Shown one piece after another: positions 18,263-27,761 of a stretch of 64,000 bases of DNA (position 1 is its first letter; each line of letters opens with the position of its first letter). The stretch is taken from positions 186,001 to 250,000 of the forward strand of contig NZ_JARKMX010000004.1 in assembly GCF_029360705.1 (NCBI RefSeq), given 5' to 3'. The translations under genes and the position numbers were made by a program. A model generated the notes under the pieces. That model saw only the letters and a list, made by a program, of their open reading frames with translations. It was not told the DNA's origin and made no database searches. The DNA comes from Paraflavitalea pollutisoli (GTDB lineage Bacteria; Bacteroidota; Bacteroidia; Chitinophagales; Chitinophagaceae).

Positions 18263-18985
18263 ATGCAATTAACGGACAGTGCCCCGCAACGGGGTATCCT
18301 ATGGAAATCGGATGATGAACTTTTTAGTATTGTAAAGGCCGAGCTCTACACGGCGGTCGTGGGTGATATCATGGATAAGCTGGGGCTTTTGCACCAGTTC
18401 CTGCCGCCACAGGTAAAGCCCTTGCGTCACGATATGTTTATTGTAGGCCGGGCCATGACGGTGGTAGAAGCCGATGTGCTGGAAAGCGATGGGTTCGATA
18501 GCCAGAACCCCATCCTGCGTAAACCTTTTGGACTGATGCTGGAAGCACTGGACGACCTCAAGAAAAATGAAGTGTACATCTGTAGCGGCGCCGCACCCAG
18601 CTACGCCCTCTGGGGCGAACTCATGAGCACGCGGGCCATGAAGCTGGGTGCAGCTGGCGCCGTTGTCGACGGCTATTCGCGGGATACCAACGGTATTCTC
18701 CATATTAACTTTCCCACCTTCTCCTATGGGCGTTATGCGCAAGACCAGGCACCGCGCGGTAAAGTGATCGATTTCCGTGTGCCGATCGATATCAAAGGCG
18801 TTCGTGTCAATCCCGGTGATATTGTATTGGGCGATATCGATGGCGTCTGCATCGTTCCCCAGGAATGGGAAGAGCAGGTATTCACCCTGGCGATCGAAAA
18901 GGCCCGGGGCGAAAAACTGGTCCAGCAAAAGATCCTGGAAGGGATGAGCGCCAAAGACGCATTTGAAAAGTATGGTATCATGTAA
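18263..18985 (+). CDS. RraA-like aldolase/lyase
   Basis: 240 residues of the RraA/DlpA fold. Diagnostic segments are TAVVGDIMDKLG near the N-terminus, GRAMTV, and GAAGAVVDGYSRDTNGI with the Arg-Asp pair used for substrate and metal binding. Pathway members of this family cleave 4-hydroxy-2-oxo acids (for example 4-hydroxy-4-methyl-2-oxoglutarate) to pyruvate plus an oxo acid or aldehyde. Others regulate RNase E, which is unlikely here. As first gene of an operon with dehydratase, dehydrogenase and lactonase genes, it probably performs the final retro-aldol step on a 2-keto-3-deoxy sugar acid. This role is inferred. GH2 starts 10 bases downstream. Confidence 0.88.
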   Translation: MQLTDSAPQRGILWKSDDELFSIVKAELYTAVVGDIMDKLGLLHQFLPPQVKPLRHDMFIVGRAMTVVEADVLESDGFDSQNPILRKPFGLMLEALDDLKKNEVYICSGAAPSYALWGELMSTRAMKLGAAGAVVDGYSRDTNGILHINFPTFSYGRYAQDQAPRGKVIDFRVPIDIKGVRVNPGDIVLGDIDGVCIVPQEWEEQVFTLAIEKARGEKLVQQKILEGMSAKDAFEKYGIM

Positions 18986-18995
18986 TATTGCTATA

Positions 18996-21893
18996 ATGTT
19001 ATTGAGAAACTTTCTTATCGGTTGTTTTATGATCTCCGGACTGGCTGCTATTGGCCAGTCGCGCGTAGTGAATGGATTTACGTTGCCCCGCTTATCACCC
19101 GTTCCTGCTCAGGTACAAGGGGTTCAACAACCCGTACTGTCGCTGGACGGGGAATGGCGGTTTGCGATCAAAGGCCGTGCGCTGGCCAATAAGATCAAAG
19201 TGCCGGGCGAGTGGGAAATGCAAGGCTTTCACGTGGAGGCGGGGGAGACGGCCGTTTACAGCAAAAAGCTGGCGATACCGTCCGACTGGAAGGGCAAGCA
19301 GGTATACATCCGTTTTGACGGTGTCAGTTCCTATGCGCTGGTAAAATTGAACGGACGCGTATTGGGTGAACATGAAGGGAGTTTTGTGCCCTTTGAAGTA
19401 AACCTTAGCCCCGCGCTTCGCGAGGCAGATAACCTGCTGGAAGTAGAAGTGCAATCCCTGACTATCAGCGATACGCTCGCTTGTACCTCACAATATGCCG
19501 TGCACACCGTGGGCGGTCTCTTGCGTAAGGTGCGTTTGTTTGTATTGCCGGAAGTCAACCTGTCCGACCTCACCGTACAAACCAGTTTCGATGCCGGATA
19601 TAAAAACGGGAAGCTGTCGGTGCAGGCCACCATCGATGGTGTTGCTGCCGCCGGACAAAAGCTGGCTGTTCGATACCAATTGATCGACGCCGCGGGCAAA
19701 ACGGCTACCGCGCGTACGGTCAACATACGCGATGCGACAGCCCCGGTTGATATGACTGTTAAACAGGTCAAGCCCTGGAACCCGGAGTCGCCTGTTCTGT
19801 ACAGGTTGCAGGTGTCGCTCCTGATCAATGGACAGCAGGTGCAGCAGCTACAGCAACGTGTCGGGTTCCGGCAGGTGGCCATTCGCGGTAACCAGTTGCT
19901 CGTCAATGACCAGCCTGTGAAGTTGCATGGCGTCAACCGCCATTCCATCTATCCGCTCACCGGCCGTAGCATCGATGCTGCGCTTGACCGGAAGGATGCG
20001 GAATTGTTCCGCGCCGCCAATTGCAACTATATACGTACCTCGCACTATCCTCCCACGGAAGAATTCCTCGATGCCTGTGATGAGCTGGGCCTGTTTGTGG
20101 AAAGCGAAGCGTCGCTTTGCTGGATACAACATGGCGCTTCTCCCATCTGGCGCAAAATGAATTATACCGACAATCGTTTCCTGGCATTTATGCAACGCGC
20201 CAATGTAGACAACGTATTGGCGGGCAAAAAGCATCCATCCGTCATCCTGTGGTCGCTGGGTAATGAAAGCCGCTGGAGCCCCTTGTGGGCACAGGTGAAT
20301 CAACTTGTGAAAGCGGTCGATCCCACGCGCCCCACCAGTTTCCACGATCAATGCTGGGGTGGTTTCAACAATGCCGGCAGTGAAGCAGACATCGCCAATT
20401 ATCATTATCCCGGCCTCAACGGGCCGGCTGCCACTGATACCATGAAACGGCCGGTGCTGTTTGGCGAATATGCGCACCTTACTACGTACAATCGTCGTGA
20501 GTTGCTCACGGACCCCGGTGTAAGAAGTGCTTATGGTGCGCCCCTGGTAAAATTTTATGACTCCATCTATGCTCACCCGGGCAACCTGGGTGGCGCGATC
20601 TGGAGTGGCATCGACGATGTATTCCATCTTCCCGATGGTCGCATCGTGGGTTATGGCCCCTGGGGGCCACTCGATGCCTGGCGCCGTCCCAAGCCCGAAT
20701 ACTGGGGAATGAAGAAAGCTTATTCTCCGGTACGTGTGCTCGGCATCAACTGGAGCACTGTGAAGGATGGCTATATTGAACTGACGGTAGAGAACCGGTA
20801 CGACTTCACGTCGATGAAGCAAGTGGCCATCATGGCTGCTGTGAATGGCGTGCAAAGTCCCGTCACGGCCGCCATCGCTGCCCGTACAAAAGGAACCCTG
20901 CGTATACCGGCCCGTGCGGATGCACAGTCGTTGCAGATCCGGTTCACCGATCCGCGCGGCTTTGTGGCCGAAGAAGAACGATACGAACGCACAAAGGCGG
21001 CTCCTGTACCTGCGCCTGCACAAGTACGGGTTGCTTATACAGAAACGCCCGCCAGCTATCACATACAGCAAGGCGCTATCGAATACCAGGTGAGCAAAGC
21101 TACCGGTGTCATCACGCAGGTGCGTAAAGGAGAAACGGTCGTACTGCAGCAGGGACCCGTGTTCTGTATGGTACCAATGAACAGCGAAGATGGCGGCAAG
21201 CCAAACGTAGCAGGCGAAACCTACCAGAACAAGATCTACCCGTTGCAAAACTTCCCGCTCTATATCTTGTTTGCGACCAGCACAGCCATCGGGCAAACGA
21301 CTGAAGGACTGCGGCTGGAGGTGCAAACGACCTATACCACCGGCAAAGGCAAACAAACGTATTATTTCACAACGGCCGGTCAACTGGAAGTTGAGTATGA
21401 AGTGTGGCTGGATGGCAAGGATGTACAGCCTTATCAATACGGACTGCTGTTGCAATTGCCACGTGCCTTTGACCGGCTGAGCTGGAAGCGTGCGGGCGAA
21501 TTCAGCCTGTATCCCGCCACTGATATTGCGCGCAACGAAGGCGTGGCCACCCTGAATGCCCGACCAACCACAGGCGTCGAAGAACCGGGTATTGTGCCGG
21601 CAGGCGATTGGAAAGACGATGCCAATGAACTTGGCAGCAATGATTTCCGCGCTACCAAACGGTCGATCCTTACCGCTTCGCTGCAAGATCAACAAGGCAA
21701 TACAGTACGCGTATCGTCGAATGGGCAGCAGGCTTCCCGCACCTGGCTGCAGGATCAGCGGATACAATGGCTGATCGCCGATTATTCCAACAATGGTTCC
21801 GAACCTTTCTATGGAAGTCCGCATACCGATGGACGGATCACGGTGAAAAAAAATCAACCCTTAAAAGGCAAAATAATCTTAACTATACAATGA
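18996..21893 (+). CDS. Exported GH2 family glycosidase (beta-galactosidase-like), first of a tandem pair
   Basis: 965 residues from ATG 18996. A TTG at 18963 inside the previous gene would add eleven residues before a clean signal peptide (MLLRNFLIGCFMISGLAAIGQ) and was rejected. The order is sugar-binding beta-sandwich, immunoglobulin-like domain, TIM barrel, C-terminal beta domains. The barrel shows RTSHYPP, acid/base Glu424 in SLGNES and nucleophile Glu491 in VLFGEYAH, so it should be a retaining beta-glycosidase. Substrate unproven: galactoside, glucuronide and other beta-linked sugars are all possible in GH2. Its last bases overlap the next GH2 gene as ATGA, indicating translational coupling. 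Confidence 0.93.
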   Translation: MLLRNFLIGCFMISGLAAIGQSRVVNGFTLPRLSPVPAQVQGVQQPVLSLDGEWRFAIKGRALANKIKVPGEWEMQGFHVEAGETAVYSKKLAIPSDWKGKQVYIRFDGVSSYALVKLNGRVLGEHEGSFVPFEVNLSPALREADNLLEVEVQSLTISDTLACTSQYAVHTVGGLLRKVRLFVLPEVNLSDLTVQTSFDAGYKNGKLSVQATIDGVAAAGQKLAVRYQLIDAAGKTATARTVNIRDATAPVDMTVKQVKPWNPESPVLYRLQVSLLINGQQVQQLQQRVGFRQVAIRGNQLLVNDQPVKLHGVNRHSIYPLTGRSIDAALDRKDAELFRAANCNYIRTSHYPPTEEFLDACDELGLFVESEASLCWIQHGASPIWRKMNYTDNRFLAFMQRANVDNVLAGKKHPSVILWSLGNESRWSPLWAQVNQLVKAVDPTRPTSFHDQCWGGFNNAGSEADIANYHYPGLNGPAATDTMKRPVLFGEYAHLTTYNRRELLTDPGVRSAYGAPLVKFYDSIYAHPGNLGGAIWSGIDDVFHLPDGRIVGYGPWGPLDAWRRPKPEYWGMKKAYSPVRVLGINWSTVKDGYIELTVENRYDFTSMKQVAIMAAVNGVQSPVTAAIAARTKGTLRIPARADAQSLQIRFTDPRGFVAEEERYERTKAAPVPAPAQVRVAYTETPASYHIQQGAIEYQVSKATGVITQVRKGETVVLQQGPVFCMVPMNSEDGGKPNVAGETYQNKIYPLQNFPLYILFATSTAIGQTTEGLRLEVQTTYTTGKGKQTYYFTTAGQLEVEYEVWLDGKDVQPYQYGLLLQLPRAFDRLSWKRAGEFSLYPATDIARNEGVATLNARPTTGVEEPGIVPAGDWKDDANELGSNDFRATKRSILTASLQDQQGNTVRVSSNGQQASRTWLQDQRIQWLIADYSNNGSEPFYGSPHTDGRITVKKNQPLKGKIILTIQ

Positions 21894-24823
21894 TGTTCTA
21901 CCGGAGAAAGGCGTTGGCGGGTTTGGTATTGCTGCTGGGACTGCGAGGGCAGGCCCAACAATTCCTCGCCGATGGCCGTACGCCCCTGGCGCCCTTGCCG
22001 CAACTAACCGTTGGTATGGCACAGGCAATGATCAACCTGAACGGTACCTGGGAGATCAACCGGCAACCTGGTGCCTCCTTCTGGCTCGACCAGGAGAAAG
22101 GCAGTAACTGGCAGCAGATACAGGTACCAGGCGAAGCCGCCATGCAAGGATATCCCATTACCAATGATAAACCTTTTGTGTACCGGCATACCATCGCGGT
22201 GCCTGACGGTGCCGCCAACAAAACACTGTTGCTCCGTTTCAATGGCGTGTACAGTTATGCCCGTGTATGGGTCAATGGCCGGTATGTACGTGAACACTTC
22301 GGTGGTTTCACCGCCTGGGATTGCGATATCACGCCCTATGTGCAGCCAGGTAAAAGCGCCGTGCTGCATGTGGAGGTGACGGACCGTGCCGATGATATTT
22401 CCTATGCATCGGGATATGCCCATCATCCCATTGGGGGCATATTGCGGAACGTGCAATTGTTGGTAGTACCTCGTGTCCATTTGCAACGGGTGTATGCCCA
22501 GGCTTCGCTGACCGATGATCTGCGCAACGGTACCCTCGCGCTTAATATGGCATTGAACGAACACGCAGCGGGCGCCTCCTTGGTCTACGCGCTCATGGCG
22601 CCCGGTGGAAAAAAAGTGGCGGGCAAAACGCTGTTGCCTTCCGGTGATGGTACGTGGCACGAAGCGCTGACCATCGATGGGGTGCAACCCTGGACGGCTG
22701 AAGACCCGCAACTGTATACCCTGGAAGTAAAATTATTGCAGCAAGGAAAGGTGCAGGAAGTGATCCGTAAAATGATCGGTTTCCGCAAAGTGACCATCGA
22801 TGCGCAACAACAATTGCTCGTCAATGGCCGGCCGGTAAAACTGCGTGGCGCCTGCCGCCATGATATGCACCCGCTGCTGGGCCGCAGCACCAATCGCCGG
22901 CAAGACAGCCTGGATGTGGTGCTGGCCAAAGAAGCCAACCTCAACTTTATCCGTACTTCTCACTATCCGCCGTCGCAGGACTTCCTCGAATTCTGCGACC
23001 GGTATGGTATCTATGTGCAGGAAGAAACAGCGATCTGTTTTGTGCTCGACTGGCGCGAAGGAGTCTACGCTAAAGATGCCCAAACGCAGGACAATCCTGC
23101 CTATACGGGCCGGTACCTTGGTCAGCTCAGCGAAATGATCGACCGTGACCGCGATCATGCCGCGGTCATCATGTGGTCGGTGGGCAATGAAAGTTACTAT
23201 GGCAGCAATTTCAGGAAAGAATATGATTTCGTGAAGTCGGTCGATAGCTCCCGTCCAGTATCCTGGTCATTCCCGGCCACCGCACTCGACAAAGGGCAGC
23301 GCTGTTTCGATATCCTCGTGTCGCATTATCCAAATTACGACGGCAGATCAAGCGACTTGGGTAAATATGAAAAACACATGAAAGCCGATTATCCCATCAT
23401 CGGCGATGAATGGGCGCATGTGGCTTGTTATAATACGGGCTTGCTCAATTATGATCCCAACGTAAAGGACGCCTGGGGCAAAAGCCTCGACTCTGTCTGG
23501 TCGTACCGTTTCGATGTGCCCGGTTATATCGGCGGCGCGATCTGGGGTATGATCGATGAAACCTTTCACCTGCCCGATACGGCCACCGGTTATGGCCCCT
23601 GGGGTTTTATCGATGTATGGCGCCGGAAGAAAGCTGAATTCTGGAATACAAAGAAAGCCTATTCACCCATCCGGGTGTTGCAAACCCGTTTCGATGGCGC
23701 AGCAGGTGGTGTATTGAAGATCCCTGTGAAGAACCGCTTCGATCACCTGTCGTTGTCGGACATTACCTGTAAGGTAAGTGGTAACGGCAAAACCATTCGA
23801 CTGTCCCTGCCTGCGGTACTGCCGCACCAGGAGGGGAGCATTACGCTGGCTGCCAGCAACTATCCGCGGCAGTGGGCCCTGCTGCAGTTTTACGATGCAC
23901 GGGGTGCCCTGGTAGATGAAGAGCGAATCACCTGGGCGCCGGCGGCAAAGCAGGTTACGACCACAGCGGTAGGAGCCTGGACGATTACCGAAGCCGATGG
24001 ACAACTGCGCCTCCGCAGCGGTAAGTTCGATATCGTGGTCAATAAGACAACTGGTTTGATAGCATCGGCTGCCGTTGGCAACAGTACCCTGCTGACGGGT
24101 TCACCGGTCCTTGCCGTGAACTATCCGGCACAGGCCAATGCCTTCAAAGATACCAAAGGCGTATTCTCGGGTGCCTATGTACCACAGGAGGCGCAGGTGG
24201 ATGTTTCGAATGTACAGCTGGTGCGTATCCGTTTGAAAGGGTTGGTGGACAAATACCCCGTTAGTATGCGGTATGAGCTGGCCCCTTCCGGTAAGATCAC
24301 GGTACACTATGAAGCCGACAGTATCCCGCCCTATACCTGGGATATCGGTATCCAGGTTCCCGTAGCCAACTCGCTGAACCAGGTCTCGTGGCAGCGCAAC
24401 GGTTACTGGACCACGTACCCCACCGATCATTTATCTGCCTTGCAGGGTAAGGCGCTGCGCAACAGTATGGTGAAAGAAGCATATCGTGTAAAGCCCGCAT
24501 ACGCCGTGGCGCAATCGATGAGCGACTATTACCTGCAGCATGCGATCGATCCGGCGAAAGCGGCATTGCCAGCGTCGGAGCGGTACCGTGCTAAGAAAGA
24601 AAACATCTTATCCTATACACTGACGGCGTTGGGAAAAAAAGGCGGCCTGCGGGTGGTGTCGGACGGCAGCCAGGCTGCCGGGATGAACGTAGGTGTGGAC
24701 GGTCAGCAAAGTCTGCTGGTGAGTGACAAGTGGGATTACTGGAGCCTGGCCTGGGGGAATTACCAGGGCAAAAGGAATCGTTCACGTACCATGCAGGGAA
24801 CCGTACAATTGATCCTTGAATAA
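21890..24823 (+). CDS. Exported GH2 family glycosidase, second of a tandem pair
   Basis: 977 residues starting at ATG 21890, which overlaps the upstream stop codon (ATGA). The signal peptide runs to GLRGQAQQ. Domain order is as in its neighbour, and the two are clearly paralogues (APLPQLTVGMAQAMINLNGTW, RFNGVYSYARVWVNG, RTSHYPPSQDF). Acid/base is Glu434 in SVGNES and nucleophile Glu507 in GDEWAH. The sequence around the active site (EETAICFVLDWREGVYAKDA) differs from the first copy, suggesting a different linkage or sugar. Like the first copy it lacks a lipobox, so a soluble periplasmic location is likely. The MR/MLE dehydratase follows after 27 bases. Confidence 0.93.
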   Translation: MMFYRRKALAGLVLLLGLRGQAQQFLADGRTPLAPLPQLTVGMAQAMINLNGTWEINRQPGASFWLDQEKGSNWQQIQVPGEAAMQGYPITNDKPFVYRHTIAVPDGAANKTLLLRFNGVYSYARVWVNGRYVREHFGGFTAWDCDITPYVQPGKSAVLHVEVTDRADDISYASGYAHHPIGGILRNVQLLVVPRVHLQRVYAQASLTDDLRNGTLALNMALNEHAAGASLVYALMAPGGKKVAGKTLLPSGDGTWHEALTIDGVQPWTAEDPQLYTLEVKLLQQGKVQEVIRKMIGFRKVTIDAQQQLLVNGRPVKLRGACRHDMHPLLGRSTNRRQDSLDVVLAKEANLNFIRTSHYPPSQDFLEFCDRYGIYVQEETAICFVLDWREGVYAKDAQTQDNPAYTGRYLGQLSEMIDRDRDHAAVIMWSVGNESYYGSNFRKEYDFVKSVDSSRPVSWSFPATALDKGQRCFDILVSHYPNYDGRSSDLGKYEKHMKADYPIIGDEWAHVACYNTGLLNYDPNVKDAWGKSLDSVWSYRFDVPGYIGGAIWGMIDETFHLPDTATGYGPWGFIDVWRRKKAEFWNTKKAYSPIRVLQTRFDGAAGGVLKIPVKNRFDHLSLSDITCKVSGNGKTIRLSLPAVLPHQEGSITLAASNYPRQWALLQFYDARGALVDEERITWAPAAKQVTTTAVGAWTITEADGQLRLRSGKFDIVVNKTTGLIASAAVGNSTLLTGSPVLAVNYPAQANAFKDTKGVFSGAYVPQEAQVDVSNVQLVRIRLKGLVDKYPVSMRYELAPSGKITVHYEADSIPPYTWDIGIQVPVANSLNQVSWQRNGYWTTYPTDHLSALQGKALRNSMVKEAYRVKPAYAVAQSMSDYYLQHAIDPAKAALPASERYRAKKENILSYTLTALGKKGGLRVVSDGSQAAGMNVGVDGQQSLLVSDKWDYWSLAWGNYQGKRNRSRTMQGTVQLILE

Positions 24824-24850
24824 TTATTTCACTGTATAAAAGTATAACTG

Positions 24851-26017
24851 ATGAAGATCACCGATGTGAAGGTATGGCTGGTTGAAGGTGTGAAATACAA
24901 CTGGACCTTATTGAAGATCTATACAGATACGGGACACACGGGGGTGGGGGAAGCAACGAACTGGCCCGGCAGCCCCATCGTGTACCATGCGGCCAAACAT
25001 GTGGGCGAGCGCATCATTGGCCTCGATCCGCTGAAGACGGATTTTATCTGGACAAAGCTGTACCGTGACCTGAACTGGCTCGGCCCCTTTGGTGCCAGTA
25101 TGTGTGCGATTAGCGGCATCGATATGGCCCTGCTCGACCTGAAAGGTAAAGTATATGGCGCGCCCTGTTATGAGCTGCTGGGTGGCGCTTTCCGGAAGGA
25201 TATCCTGCTCTATGCGAACTATTGGTTCACGGGTGGCGGACACAATGCTGCCGACTACGCGGCACAGGCCCGGAAGGTGAAAGAAGCTGGCTTCACCGGG
25301 TTGAAATTCGATCCCTTCGCGCATACGAATTATCTATACGGAGAAGACCTTTCCTCGAACCTGACGTTGACCGCTGCGCAACAGGACCTGGCTTTCGACG
25401 TGAGCAAGGCGGTGCGGGAAGCCGTGGGCCCCGATTTCGATATCATGATCGAAACGCATGCCATGCTCAATTACCGGGTGGCGGTGAAGATGGCGCAACG
25501 ACTATCGACCCTTGATATCACCTGGTATGAAGAGCCTGCGGGTCCGGAGAGTGCAGATACTTTACGGGCGATGCGCGAGCGTATCCCTTCCAACGTGTCC
25601 ATCTGCGTGGGTGAGCGGCATTATACCCGGCACAATATTCGCCCGTTGCTGGAGAAGAATATTTGCGATATCCTCATGCCGGACATCACGCGTTGCGGCG
25701 GGCCTTCGGAAATGAAACGGATGGCCACCATGATGGAAGCGTACAATGTATTGCTGGCGCCGCACAATCCGAATGGGCCCTTGTCGACGCTGGCTTCGGC
25801 GCACGTTTGTGCTTCGGTACCCAATTTCTTCCGGCAGGAATTCATGTTCAACGATGTGCCCTGGCGGGATACGGTGATCACACACCCGATCAAAGAGATG
25901 GTGCACAACGGACACCTGCACCTGAGTGACCGCCCGGGGCTCGGCGTAGATCTCGTTGAAGCGGAGATGGAAAAGCATCCCGGTATTTTGCAGCCAAGGG
26001 CAGGGTTCTATGTATAA
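24851..26017 (+). CDS. Enolase-superfamily sugar acid dehydratase (MR/MLE, galactonate dehydratase-like)
   Basis: 388 residues. N-terminal capping domain, then a (beta/alpha)7beta barrel with GLKFDPF at the KxD position, MIETHAML giving a Glu metal ligand and the following His, Glu in WYEEPAG, Glu in CVGERH, and His in APHNPNGP. This pattern resembles the D-galactonate dehydratase branch, where acid sugars are dehydrated to 2-keto-3-deoxy acids. Exact substrate (galactonate, gluconate, fuconate, arabinonate) is not decidable by eye. It is cytoplasmic, placed between the GH2 pair and the SDR/lactonase genes, and fits the third step of an oxidative sugar pathway. Confidence 0.92.
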   Translation: MKITDVKVWLVEGVKYNWTLLKIYTDTGHTGVGEATNWPGSPIVYHAAKHVGERIIGLDPLKTDFIWTKLYRDLNWLGPFGASMCAISGIDMALLDLKGKVYGAPCYELLGGAFRKDILLYANYWFTGGGHNAADYAAQARKVKEAGFTGLKFDPFAHTNYLYGEDLSSNLTLTAAQQDLAFDVSKAVREAVGPDFDIMIETHAMLNYRVAVKMAQRLSTLDITWYEEPAGPESADTLRAMRERIPSNVSICVGERHYTRHNIRPLLEKNICDILMPDITRCGGPSEMKRMATMMEAYNVLLAPHNPNGPLSTLASAHVCASVPNFFRQEFMFNDVPWRDTVITHPIKEMVHNGHLHLSDRPGLGVDLVEAEMEKHPGILQPRAGFYV

Positions 26018-26032
26018 ACTAATGCGAGCAAT

Positions 26033-26809
26033 ATGGCATTTACGATCGATCTGAGTGGGAAGACGGCGCTGGTTACCGGCGCCTCTTCCGGTATTGGCCT
26101 GGGCATTGCGTTGCAGCTGGCCAAAGCCGGCGCACGCATCGCTGCCTGTGGCATGGATCCCGAAGCGCCTGCATTATTGCAGGGCGTGGAAGCGTTGGGT
26201 GGCCAGGTATTGTACCTGCAGGCAGATGTGACCCGGGAAGATGAGCTCTACAGGCTGGTGCAGCACGCGGTGGCCGTGTTCGATGGCATCGATATCCTCG
26301 TGTCGAATGCAGGGCGCAATGTGTTTACCGGCGCCACCAGCAGCACCGCTGCCGACTGGCAAGGGAACATGGACCTCAACCTTACATCGCACTGGCAGCT
26401 GGCCCAGAAGTGCCGACCCTGGCTTGAAAAAAGCAACGGCGTGATCATCCTCATGAGCTCCAACCAGGCGTTCAGTACCATTCCGGGTTGTTTCCCCTAC
26501 AACGTTGCCAAAACCGCCCTGACGGGGCTGGTAAGCAGCCTGGCGATCGAATGGGGGCCAGCCATCCGAACGGTCGGTATGGCACCGGGATTCATCGATA
26601 CCCCCGGCAACCAGCGCTGGTTCGATGGCTTTGCCGATCCACAAGCCGAACGGCAGAAAACGATCGACCGGCATCCCGTGCGTAGGCTGGGTACCACCGA
26701 AGAGATTGGTGGATGGTGCGTGTTCCTGGCGAGCGGCTACGCTGCTTTTGCGTCAGGTACCACCTACCTGATCGATGGTGGCCGCAGCGCGCTGCTGCAG
26801 GATGCCTGA
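26033..26809 (+). CDS. Short-chain dehydrogenase/reductase (putative sugar dehydrogenase)
   Basis: 258 residues. Classical SDR: TGASSGIG at residues 15-22 for NAD(P) binding, NAG in LVSNAGRN, catalytic Ser142/Ser143 in LMSSNQ, Tyr156 and Lys160 in YNVAK, and a C-terminal SGTTYLIDGG. It starts 15 bases after the dehydratase gene. In this operon the likely reaction is oxidation of an aldose to its lactone, or alternatively oxidation of a keto-deoxy acid. Both occur in fucose and galactose oxidative pathways, and sequence alone does not separate them. Confidence 0.92.
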   Translation: MAFTIDLSGKTALVTGASSGIGLGIALQLAKAGARIAACGMDPEAPALLQGVEALGGQVLYLQADVTREDELYRLVQHAVAVFDGIDILVSNAGRNVFTGATSSTAADWQGNMDLNLTSHWQLAQKCRPWLEKSNGVIILMSSNQAFSTIPGCFPYNVAKTALTGLVSSLAIEWGPAIRTVGMAPGFIDTPGNQRWFDGFADPQAERQKTIDRHPVRRLGTTEEIGGWCVFLASGYAAFASGTTYLIDGGRSALLQDA

Positions 26810-26853
26810 GCGTTAAATGGGTTTGCTGAACTTATTTAAACAACGATACGGGT

Positions 26854-27750
26854 ATGCAGGAATGGACAAGCGAACTCGTGTATAGAGCAGAGCTGGTACT
26901 GGGGGAGGGGCCGCACTGGCATCCGGGCTGGAACCGGTTGTTGTTTGTGGACATCGAAGGCGGGCTGGTAGGGCGGCTCGATCCTGCCCGCGGCAGGGTG
27001 GAGACAGTGCCTGTCGGCAAACGCGTAGGCACCGTGGTGCCGGTGGCCGGCAGCGACCAGTTGGTGGTAGGCCTGCAAGGCAGCATCGAGCTGTTGAATT
27101 TCGATACAGGAGCCCGGTCAGTATTAACATTACTGGAAACTACGCGGCCGCAGAACCGCTGCAATGATGGTAAGTGTGATGCGGCAGGCCGGTTCTGGGT
27201 GGGCACGATGCACCAAGCGGCCAAAAGAGAACAGGGAGCCCTTTATGCCTTTGATGTCGCGTTGTGGAAAAAGCTTGACAAGCGCCATGTATCGAATGGT
27301 ATCTGCTGGTCGTTGGACAACCGCACGATGTACTACATCGATTCTTTCGATTATGATGTGAAAGCCTACGATTTTGACCTGGCTTCGGGGCATATCACCA
27401 ACGGGCGTACCGTCGTGACGTTTCGCAGGGAGATGGAGACACCCGATGGCATGTGTATCGATGAAGCTGGCCGGTTGTGGGTTGCGGTATGGGGCGCTGG
27501 TGCAGTGCATTGTTATGATCCCGCCAATGGCGGGTTACTGGGCAAAGTGCTGGTCGATGCGCCGCATGTTACCGCCTGTGCATTCGGTGGCGAGGAGGGT
27601 GACCAGTTGTTCATCACGACCGCCCGTCAGGGACTTAGTGCCGCGGCCCTGCGTAAATATCCGTTGAGCGGCTCCATCTTTCGTGCCTGGGTAGGCACAC
27701 GTGGTGCACCGATGCATCCTTTTGTTTGCCCGAATAATCCTACTACTTAA
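26854..27750 (+). CDS. SMP-30/gluconolactonase family lactonase
   Basis: 298 residues forming a six-bladed propeller. The expected divalent-metal ligands are visible: Glu in VLGEGPHWHP, Asn in RCNDGKCDAAGRFWVGTM, Asn in HVSNGICWS and Asp in ETPDGMCIDE. Members hydrolyse sugar lactones to aldonic acids. It lies 44 bases after the SDR gene and 11 before the symporter, and would supply the acid substrate for the dehydratase. No signal peptide, so the step is cytoplasmic. Confidence 0.93.
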   Translation: MQEWTSELVYRAELVLGEGPHWHPGWNRLLFVDIEGGLVGRLDPARGRVETVPVGKRVGTVVPVAGSDQLVVGLQGSIELLNFDTGARSVLTLLETTRPQNRCNDGKCDAAGRFWVGTMHQAAKREQGALYAFDVALWKKLDKRHVSNGICWSLDNRTMYYIDSFDYDVKAYDFDLASGHITNGRTVVTFRREMETPDGMCIDEAGRLWVAVWGAGAVHCYDPANGGLLGKVLVDAPHVTACAFGGEEGDQLFITTARQGLSAAALRKYPLSGSIFRAWVGTRGAPMHPFVCPNNPTT

Positions 27751-27761
27751 TAACGGTTGCG

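Noticed and set aside
18963-18995. TTG start extending the first GH2 protein by eleven residues
   Set aside because: It is inside the RraA gene and the ATG at 18996 directly begins a normal signal peptide.
19848-21857. A long minus-strand open frame (about 670 codons) opposite the first GH2 gene
   Set aside because: It lies wholly antisense to a clearly conserved GH2 gene, has no recognisable domain, and arises from codon bias of the real gene.
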